A stretch of 11,558 nucleotides of DNA from CAZWKX01 sp964633975 (lineage in GTDB: Bacteria; Actinomycetota; Acidimicrobiia; Spongiisociales; UBA11373). A program made the translations under genes and the position numbers. Within the stretch, counting starts at the first letter, position 1. Each line of letters opens with the position of its first letter. Where the stretch lies: positions 1-11,558 of the forward strand of contig CAZWKX010000052.1 in the NCBI GenBank assembly GCA_964633975.1, in the 5' to 3' direction. The notes under the pieces were generated by a model. It ran no database searches, had not been told where the DNA came from, and saw only the letters and a program-made list of their open reading frames with translations. Positions 6,507 to 11,558 of the stretch are shown piece after piece.

Positions 6507-7616
6507 GTGGAACGGGACAAGTCCCTCGACATGGCGATCACCCAGATCGAGCGGCAGTTCGGCAAGGGCGCCATCATGAGGCTTGGGGCCGGCCAGGCCC
6601 AGAGGATCGCCGCCATCCCCACCGGTGCTTTGTCTCTCGATCTGGCGCTCGGCATCGGCGGTGTGCCCCGGGGCCGCATCGTCGAGATCTACGGGCCGGA
6701 GGCCGGCGGCAAGACGACCCTGGCCCTTCACATCGTTGCCGAGGCGCAGCGCAACGGCGGCATCGCTGCCTTCATCGATGCGGAGCACGCTCTCGACCCC
6801 ATATACGCCGAGGCTCTCGGTGTGGACATCGACCAGCTCCTCATCTCGCAGCCCGACACCGGCGAACAGGCTCTCGAGATCGCCGACATGCTCATCCGCT
6901 CGGGTGCTCTCGATGTTGTGGTTATCGATTCGGTGGCGGCTCTCGTTCCCAGGGCCGAGATGGAGGGCGAGATGGGCGACTCGCACGTCGGGTTGCAGGC
7001 GCGGCTCATGTCGCAGGCGCTGCGCAAGCTGGCCGGCAGTATCAACCGCTCCAACACCACCGCGGTGTTTATCAACCAGATCCGCGAGAAGATCGGGGTC
7101 ATGTTCGGCAACCCGGAGACGACGCCGGGAGGGCGGGCGCTCAAGTTCTACGCGAGCACCCGGATCGAGATCCGGCGCGTCGAGTCGATCAAGGACGGTT
7201 CTGAGGCCATCGGCAACCGGGTTCGCGCCAAGGTGGTGAAGAACAAGGTGGCCCCGCCTTTCCGCCAGGCCGAGTTCGACATCATGTTCGGCAAGGGCAT
7301 TTCGCGGGAGGGAAGCCTGATCGACGTTGCCGTCGACAACGACATCGTGCGCAAGAGCGGAGCCTGGTACACCTTCGACGGGGATCAGCTCGGCCAGGGC
7401 CGCGAAAACGCCAAACAGTTCCTCCGCGACAACCCGGAGATCGCGGTGCAGCTCCAGGCCCGCGTCATGGCCGCCGTCGGCCTGGCTGCGGCGGACGGGG
7501 CCCCCGATCTGGAAGCGGCGGACGGGGCCCTCGATCTGGAGGCGGCGGACGGCGAGCCTGTGGCGGTCGAGCCTGCATCTGCGGGTTCGAGCGACAAGGG
7601 CGAAGACGTCGACTGA
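6507..7616 (+). CDS. recA: Recombinase RecA
   Basis: This 369-residue RecA is the strand-exchange ATPase of homologous recombination and the coprotease that triggers LexA self-cleavage. The N-terminal helix has DMAITQIERQFGKGAIMRLG. Walker A is GPEAGGKT at 63-70, where the common form is GPESSGKT. DAEHALDP spans 91-98, Walker B is VVVIDSVAAL (137-146), the L1 region ends MEGEMGD, and the L2/DNA-binding segment is FINQIREKIGVMFGNPETTPGG (188-209). The core ends near residue 325. The tail is acidic and holds a 9-residue tandem repeat (AADGAPDLE, AADGALDLE, then AADG) from a 27-bp DNA duplication. Translation starts at GTG with a good ribosome-binding site. No intein is present. The upstream LexA box indicates SOS control. 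No recX follows, although one often does in actinobacteria. Confidence 0.98.
   Translation: MERDKSLDMAITQIERQFGKGAIMRLGAGQAQRIAAIPTGALSLDLALGIGGVPRGRIVEIYGPEAGGKTTLALHIVAEAQRNGGIAAFIDAEHALDPIYAEALGVDIDQLLISQPDTGEQALEIADMLIRSGALDVVVIDSVAALVPRAEMEGEMGDSHVGLQARLMSQALRKLAGSINRSNTTAVFINQIREKIGVMFGNPETTPGGRALKFYASTRIEIRRVESIKDGSEAIGNRVRAKVVKNKVAPPFRQAEFDIMFGKGISREGSLIDVAVDNDIVRKSGAWYTFDGDQLGQGRENAKQFLRDNPEIAVQLQARVMAAVGLAAADGAPDLEAADGALDLEAADGEPVAVEPASAGSSDKGEDVD
7488..7552 (+). repeat. 27-bp tandem repeat in the recA 3' end
   Basis: Two complete in-frame 27-bp units (7488-7514 and 7515-7541) differ at only two positions. A partial third unit is identical for 11 bases. They encode AADG-A-P/L-DLE repeats in the acidic C-terminal tail, which regulates access to DNA in well-studied RecA proteins. 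The unit length keeps the frame, so copy number could vary without inactivating the protein. Confidence 0.85.
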
Positions 7617-7691
7617 GCAGGTGGGCCGGCTTCAGGGCGTAGGCGGAACGGTCCACGACCTTCGCGATGATGCACAGGGGCCGTGGGCGGG

Positions 7692-7697
7692 TACGAT
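7692..7697 (+). promoter_or_regulatory. Candidate -10 box for the rny leader
   Basis: TACGAT fits TANNNT and is the best such hexamer in the recA-rny gap. It predicts a transcription start near 7704, which is the first base of the long-range helix of the leader. The -35 region shows no good match, so confidence is moderate. Confidence 0.45.
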
Positions 7698-7703
7698 GGT
7701 TCT

Positions 7704-7837
7704 GCGCACACAACTGGGCTGAAGACCCAAGGAAGATTTCAACAGTATGAAGTCGGACCCGGAACGCGGGGTGGCTGCCGCTTAGCGGGCGGTCTCCTGA
7801 AGCGGTCGTGTGTGCGCCGAGCCCACGGGCTCGGCGC
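7704..7837 (+). ncRNA. Structured 5' leader RNA of rny, riboswitch-like, class unknown
   Basis: Reading by eye, this stretch folds into several helices. P1 is a perfect 9-bp helix closing the domain (7704-7712 with 7809-7817, GCGCACACA with TGTGTGCGC). P2 is TGGG with CCCA (7715-7718 with 7726-7729). P3 is a 7-bp hairpin, GATTTCA with TGAAGTC, with a 6-nt loop (7735-7741 with 7748-7754). P4 is ACCC with GGGT (7757-7760 with 7769-7772). P5 is a 9-bp hairpin with one bulge and a TTA loop (7773-7781 with 7785-7794). The 3' strand of P1 overlaps the next hairpin (7814-7837), so the two cannot form together. This is the layout of a riboswitch or attenuator, but I recognise no known class. A free-standing small RNA is also possible. 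No covariation has been tested. Confidence 0.5.
7814..7837 (+). promoter_or_regulatory. Strong hairpin before rny, alternative to leader helix P1
   Basis: GCGCCGAGCC and GGCTCGGCGC form a perfect 10-bp stem with a CACG loop. Its first four bases also belong to the P1 helix of the leader. No U-tract follows (TGTGCATT), so it is not a canonical intrinsic terminator. It could still be a U-poor actinobacterial-type terminator, a pause site or an RNA-processing signal. A 10-bp palindrome CCGGATCCGG (7846-7855) follows immediately. Confidence 0.7.
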
Positions 7838-7856
7838 TGTGCATTCCGGATCCGGT

Positions 7857-7865
7857 GAGGAGGAG
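7857..7865 (+). promoter_or_regulatory. rny ribosome-binding site
   Basis: GAGGAGGAG directly precedes the ATG at 7868 and is the strongest Shine-Dalgarno in the window. CTCCT at 7794-7798 in the leader could pair with AGGAG here, which gives a possible way to mask it. Confidence 0.85.
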
Positions 7866-7867
7866 TC

Positions 7868-9400
7868 ATGACGACGGTGGTGGCTGCCATCGTCGCCGGG
7901 GCGGCCGCGCTGCTCGCCGGGGTTCTGCTCGGCCGGGTTCTGCAACGCCGCAGCCTCGAACGGGCGGCGGGCACGGCGCAGGAGCTGCTCGCCGAGGCCA
8001 GGCGGCAAGCGCAGCAGGTGCTGGGGCGGGCCGAGGACGAGGCACGGGCCAAGGCCGAGGCGTACCGAGAGCGCGAGGAGGCTGCCCTCGAGCACCGGCG
8101 TCTGGAGATCGAATCGCAGGCGGAGCGCCAGGCCCAGCGTGAGGCGACGCTCGAGCAGCGAGGGTCCAACCTGGCCCAGCGTGAGACACGCCTGATTGAG
8201 CGTGAGGGCGAGCTGTCCGAGGCCAGGCTGGCGGTCGAACGGCAGCGCGAGGAGATCCGCGGCCAGCTGGAGCGGATAGCCGGCTTCGACTCCAAGGCGG
8301 CCAAGGAGGAGCTGCTGGCCGGGGTCGAGGACGAGGGGCGCCGGGAGGCAATGGTGCTTCTGCGTGATCTGGAGGTGAAGGCTCGCGAGGAGGCCGACCG
8401 CCGGGCTCGGGGCATCCTGACCTCGGCGATCCAGCGGCTTGCATCCGATGTGGTGGTGGATACGACGGTGTCGGTGGTGCCGTTGCCCTCGGACGACATG
8501 AAGGGACGCATCATCGGCCGTGACGGCCGCAACATCCGCGCTTTCGAGTCCGTCACCGGGGTCAACATCATCGTCGACGACACCCCGGAGGCGGTGGCCA
8601 TCTCCACCTTCGATCCGGTGCGCCGCGAGGTGGCTCGGCTGGCGCTGGAACGCCTTATCGCGGACGGTCGCATCCATCCGGCTTCGATCGAGGACGCCTA
8701 CGAGAAAGCCGTCGCCGAGGTGGAGCAGAGCGTGCGGGACGCCGGGGAGTGGGCGATGCTCGAGGTGGGCATCTCCCGCCTCCACCCCGAAATCGTCAAC
8801 CTGCTGGGCCGCCTGAAGTACCGGCTGTCGTACGGCCAGAACGTGCTGAACCACCTGGTCGAGACGGCGAAAGTGGCCGGCATGCTCGCTGCAGAGCTCG
8901 GCGTCGATTCCTCCGAGGCCAGGCGAGCGGCCTTCCTGCACGACATCGGCAAAGCGGTGAGCCACGAGCTGGGTGGGTCGCACGCTCTCGTGGGCGCCGA
9001 GATCGTGCGTCGCTTCGGTGAGGAGCCGGCCATCGTGCACGCGATCGAGGCCCACCACAACGAGGTGGAGCCGCGCACGCTGACGGCCGTGCTGGTCCAG
9101 GCCGCCGATGCGGTTTCGGCGGCCCGGCCGGGGGCTCGCCGCGAGGCGGTGGAGTCCTACGTGCGGCGCTTGGAGCGCATCGAAGCGATCGCCGGCTCGT
9201 TCGAAGGCGTGGAGCGAGTGTTCGCCATGCAGGCCGGCCGTGAGGTGAGGGTCGTGGTCGATCCGGGGGAGGTCGACGATCTCAAGGCGGCCGACCTGGC
9301 CCGCCGCATTTCGCGTCGCCTCGAGGAGGACCTGCAGTATCCGGGTCAGATCCAGGTGACCGTCATTCGCGAGCTCCGGGCCATCGATTTCGCCCGATGA
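7868..9400 (+). CDS. rny: Ribonuclease Y
   Basis: This 510-residue membrane-anchored endoribonuclease initiates mRNA decay. It has one N-terminal transmembrane helix (about 4-22), a long charged coiled coil (about 28-190, rich in E, A, R and Q), a KH RNA-binding domain with GRIIGRDGRNIRAFE (213-227), and an HD phosphohydrolase domain with FLHDIGK (H358-D359), AHHNEVEP (395-402) and QAADAVSAARPGARRE (411-426). These are the characteristic RNase Y motifs, and the length matches the roughly 520 residues of the Bacillus enzyme. ATG at 7868 follows a strong ribosome-binding site. The stop overlaps the miaB start by 4 nt (ATGA). The gene has a 251-bp upstream gap with its own probable promoter and structured leader, so it is probably regulated separately from recA. 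Most high-GC actinobacteria rely on RNase E/J; finding rny suggests a deeper-branching class. Confidence 0.97.
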   Translation: MTTVVAAIVAGAAALLAGVLLGRVLQRRSLERAAGTAQELLAEARRQAQQVLGRAEDEARAKAEAYREREEAALEHRRLEIESQAERQAQREATLEQRGSNLAQRETRLIEREGELSEARLAVERQREEIRGQLERIAGFDSKAAKEELLAGVEDEGRREAMVLLRDLEVKAREEADRRARGILTSAIQRLASDVVVDTTVSVVPLPSDDMKGRIIGRDGRNIRAFESVTGVNIIVDDTPEAVAISTFDPVRREVARLALERLIADGRIHPASIEDAYEKAVAEVEQSVRDAGEWAMLEVGISRLHPEIVNLLGRLKYRLSYGQNVLNHLVETAKVAGMLAAELGVDSSEARRAAFLHDIGKAVSHELGGSHALVGAEIVRRFGEEPAIVHAIEAHHNEVEPRTLTAVLVQAADAVSAARPGARREAVESYVRRLERIEAIAGSFEGVERVFAMQAGREVRVVVDPGEVDDLKAADLARRISRRLEEDLQYPGQIQVTVIRELRAIDFAR

Positions 9401-10770
9401 GCCGGGCGATGCCGACCGTCGCCGAACGACGTCGTCCCACCCGTGCCGGCCGCCGCTACCTGTTGCGTACGTTCGGCTGCCAGATGAACGAGCACGACAG
9501 TGAACGGGTCGCCGGGCTGTTCGAAGCCGACGGCATGGTGCCGGCCTCCGGCATCGACGACGCCGACGTGCTGTTCCTGAACACCTGCTGCGTGCGGGAG
9601 AACGCCGACAATCGTCTCTACGGCCACCTCGGGCAGCTCAAGACCACCAAAGAGCGGCGGCCTGATCTGCGCATCATCGTGGGTGGCTGCCTGGCGCAGA
9701 AGGACCGTGATCTGGTGCGTCGCAGGGCGCCCTGGGTCGACGTCGTCCTCGGCACCCACAACCTGCATCGAGCGCTCGATCTGCTCGATCACGCCGAGGA
9801 GTGGGGCCCGATCACCGAGATAGCCGAGGCCGCCGGCGAGGTGACGGCCGCCATGTTGCGGGCGCACCGAGGCACACCGCACTCGGCGTGGGTGACCATC
9901 ACGGTCGGCTGCAACAACTCGTGCACTTTTTGCATCGTGCCTCACGTGAGGGGACCCGAGATCAGCCGGCGCCCCGGCGATGTGCTGCGTGAGGTGGAAG
10001 CTCTCGCTCGCGACCGGGTGGTCGAGGTGACGCTGCTGGGCCAGAACGTCGATTCCTACGGCAGGGACCTTGCCCTTGATGGGCGCCGCAAGCCCGTTTT
10101 CGCCGATCTGCTGCGGCGAGTAGGCGAGGTGGAGGGCATCGAGCGGGTGCGCTTCACCAGCCCGCATCCCAAGGACATCAAGGAATCGGTGGCCCGTGCC
10201 ATGGCGGAGACGCCGGCGGTCTGTGAGCACTTGCACTTCCCGCTCCAGAGTGGAAGCGCCCGGGTGCTGCGCGCCATGCAGCGCGGCTACACCCCGGAGC
10301 GGTTCCTGAAGCGTCTGAGCATGGTCGAATCCATCGTGCCGGGGCTGGCCATCTCCACCGACGTCATCGTCGGGTTCCCCGGCGAGACCGAGGCCGACTT
10401 CCAGGCGACGCTGGACGTGATGGCCGAGGCTCGTTTCGACAGCGCTTTCATGTTCGTGTTTTCGCCGCGTCCGGGCACGGCTGCGGCGGCGATGGAGGAT
10501 CGGGTGGATCCCGAAGTGGCAGCCGAACGTTTCGGCCGTCTGGTGGAGCTGCAGCGCGCCATCTCACTGGAGAAGAACCAGGCGCTGGTCGCCACGACCG
10601 TCGAGGTGCTCGCCGAGGGCCCGTCGAAGAAGGACGCTGCGGTGGCGACCACCCGCACCAGGACCAACAAGGTGGTCAACGTGCCCGGGGAGTACCGGGC
10701 CGGCACGTTCCTTGATGTGGTGGTGGAGCATGCCGCTCCCAGCCACCTGCTGGGGAGGGCGGTCCCCTGA
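9397..10770 (+). CDS. miaB: tRNA-2-methylthio-N6-dimethylallyladenosine synthase MiaB
   Basis: This 457-residue radical-SAM methylthiotransferase converts i6A37 to ms2i6A37 in tRNAs that read UNN codons. The MTTase domain carries C28 (TFGCQMNEHDSER, a MiaB signature), C64 (NTCCVRENADNR) and C98 (GGCLAQ). The radical-SAM cluster motif CNNSCTFC gives C172, C176 and C179 and is followed by IVPHVRGPE. LGQNVDSYG, HFPLQSGS and STDVIVGFPGET are all typical. The TRAM domain is at the C-terminus (about 390-450). An ATG at 9409 (residue 5) is an alternative start, but the ATGA overlap with the rny stop favours 9397. Its product acts directly after MiaA, encoded next, and it is a paralogue of RimO at 2420-3733. 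All essential cysteines are present. Confidence 0.97.
   Translation: MSRAMPTVAERRRPTRAGRRYLLRTFGCQMNEHDSERVAGLFEADGMVPASGIDDADVLFLNTCCVRENADNRLYGHLGQLKTTKERRPDLRIIVGGCLAQKDRDLVRRRAPWVDVVLGTHNLHRALDLLDHAEEWGPITEIAEAAGEVTAAMLRAHRGTPHSAWVTITVGCNNSCTFCIVPHVRGPEISRRPGDVLREVEALARDRVVEVTLLGQNVDSYGRDLALDGRRKPVFADLLRRVGEVEGIERVRFTSPHPKDIKESVARAMAETPAVCEHLHFPLQSGSARVLRAMQRGYTPERFLKRLSMVESIVPGLAISTDVIVGFPGETEADFQATLDVMAEARFDSAFMFVFSPRPGTAAAAMEDRVDPEVAAERFGRLVELQRAISLEKNQALVATTVEVLAEGPSKKDAAVATTRTRTNKVVNVPGEYRAGTFLDVVVEHAAPSHLLGRAVP
10752..10759 (+). promoter_or_regulatory. miaA ribosome-binding site inside the miaB 3' end
   Basis: GGGGAGGG lies 7 nt before the CTG at 10767. The good match and spacing support that codon as the start of miaA. 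Confidence 0.7.
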
Positions 10771-11558
10771 GCCGCATCGCTGCCATCGTCGGGCCGACGG
10801 CCTCGGGCAAGAGCGAGGTGGCACTGGAGGTGGCGGAGTGGATGGGCGCCGAGATCGTCTCGGTCGATTCCATGCAGGTGTATCGGCACATGGACCTCGG
10901 CACCGCCAAGCCGAAGGTCGAAGATCGGGAGCGGATCCCTCACCACCTCATCGACATCGTCGATCCCGAGCACGCCTTCACCGTGGCCGAGTTCCAGGCC
11001 GTGGGCCGCCGAGTGCTCGCCGATCTGGAGCGCCGGGCGGTGCCGGCTCTCATCGTCGGAGGCTCCGGTTTGCACTTCCGCTCTCTGGTCGATCCTCTGG
11101 AGTTTCCGCCCTCCGATCCCCAGGTCCGTGCCGAGATAGAGGCGCTTGGCTCCGAGGAGGCGGTGCGGTCTCTGCTGGCGCAGGACCCTGGCGCCGCCGA
11201 CGTTGTGGACCTGCAAAACCCGCGGCGGGTGACGCGGGCACTGGAGGTGCTCCGCCTCACCGGCCTCACGCCCAGCGAGCGCGCCGTCGGCGAGCAGGCC
11301 GAAGCGGTGCGCGGCTATCGCCCGCTGTTTCCGTTGACCGTGGTGGGCTTCGATCCGGGGGAAGGCCTGCGAGACCGGGTCGGGCGCCGGTTCGAAGTGA
11401 TGCTCCAGAATGGACTCGTCGAGGAGGTGCGAATGCTGGCGCCGCGGCTGGGCCCGACTGCATCGAAGGCGGTGGGATATCGGGAGCTGCTGGCCGTCGT
11501 GCGGGGTGAGCTGGCTTTGGACGAGGCCGTAGCGGCCGCCGTTGATGCTTCTTGTTCG
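10767..11558 (+). CDS. miaA: tRNA dimethylallyltransferase MiaA (3' truncated; CTG start)
   Basis: MiaA attaches the dimethylallyl group to N6 of A37, making the substrate for MiaB. The frame runs unbroken for 264 codons to the window edge, out of about 300 expected. Motifs: P-loop GPTASGKS (9-16), SVDSMQVYRHMDLGTAKP, HHLIDIVDPEHAFTVAEF, VGGSGLHFRSLVDPLEFPP (a GGSGLHF variant of the usual GGTGLY), NPRRVTRALEVLRLTG and KAVGYRE. Between the upstream in-frame stop (10713-10715) and the P-loop there is no ATG, GTG or TTG. The only plausible start is CTG at 10767, which overlaps the miaB stop as CTGA and has GGGGAGGG (10752-10759) 7 nt upstream. The first GTG downstream would delete the P-loop. 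An automatic gene finder without CTG starts would miss or truncate this gene. The family assignment is secure; the start codon is inferred. Confidence 0.93.
   Translation, partial: MSRIAAIVGPTASGKSEVALEVAEWMGAEIVSVDSMQVYRHMDLGTAKPKVEDRERIPHHLIDIVDPEHAFTVAEFQAVGRRVLADLERRAVPALIVGGSGLHFRSLVDPLEFPPSDPQVRAEIEALGSEEAVRSLLAQDPGAADVVDLQNPRRVTRALEVLRLTGLTPSERAVGEQAEAVRGYRPLFPLTVVGFDPGEGLRDRVGRRFEVMLQNGLVEEVRMLAPRLGPTASKAVGYRELLAVVRGELALDEAVAAAVDASCS

Noticed and set aside
7621..7722. 33-residue ORF after recA
   Set aside because: It has no ribosome-binding site or family resemblance, and it overlaps the candidate promoter and the start of the structured leader.
7739..9058. Long minus-strand ORF of 439 codons antisense to rny
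   Set aside because: It lies opposite a well-supported gene in GC-rich DNA, and its arginine-, leucine- and histidine-rich composition is typical of shadow frames. No domain is recognisable.
10752..10759. GGGGAGGG as an FtsK-orienting sequence
   Set aside because: It matches the E. coli GGGNAGGG pattern, but it is a single occurrence in a GC-rich genome and is better explained as the miaA ribosome-binding site.
10712..11509. Plus-strand ORF overlapping miaA in another frame
   Set aside because: It is glycine- and arginine-rich with no motif. The overlapping frame from 10767 encodes clear MiaA motifs without a break.

Overview
The window is GC-rich, gene-dense chromosomal DNA from a bacterium, most likely an actinobacterium. 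The HisN-type phosphatase, the CGAAC-N4-GTTCG LexA site, the many GTG starts, TANNNT -10 boxes and apparent leaderless starts all fit that group. The combination of an actinobacterial HisN with an RNase Y gene behind recA points to a deep-branching class such as Acidimicrobiia rather than Streptomyces or Mycobacterium. That class placement is inference. No phage, IS, CRISPR, tRNA or rRNA was found.

Layout: (1) 1-1287, the 3' part of ftsK, DNA translocase, entering from the left edge. (2) 1334-2357, minus strand: hisN and a 50-residue two-helix membrane microprotein, convergent with ftsK and divergent from rimO. (3) 2420-6250, a tightly coupled plus-strand operon rimO-cinA-thpR-alpha/beta hydrolase, with junctions overlapping by 4, 1 and 4 nt. 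(4) 6251-6506, a 256-bp gap holding two blocks of 7-bp repeats in opposite orientation, then a LexA box, a -10 element and the recA ribosome-binding site. (5) 6507-7616, recA. (6) 7617-7867, a 251-bp gap with a probable promoter and a strongly structured leader. (7) 7868-11558, rny-miaB-miaA, joined by 4-nt overlaps, with miaA running off the right edge.

Functionally this is a housekeeping block of chromosome segregation (ftsK), recombination and SOS (recA), RNA decay (rny), ribosome and tRNA methylthiolation (rimO, miaB, miaA), NAD/nucleotide salvage (cinA) and RNA-end processing (thpR). MiaA and MiaB carry out successive steps in making ms2i6A37 in tRNA. RimO and MiaB are paralogous radical-SAM methylthiotransferases. 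The order resembles the Bacillus ftsK/pgsA-cinA-recA-rny-miaB neighbourhood, but pgsA is absent between rimO and cinA, and recX is absent after recA.

The points most worth a second look are: the multi-helix leader before rny, whose closing helix is mutually exclusive with a strong downstream hairpin (a riboswitch-like layout I cannot assign to a known class); a miaA gene whose only plausible start codon is CTG; a divergent promoter region in which both genes seem to be transcribed leaderless; an unlisted 50-residue membrane protein; and the heptamer repeats upstream of recA.
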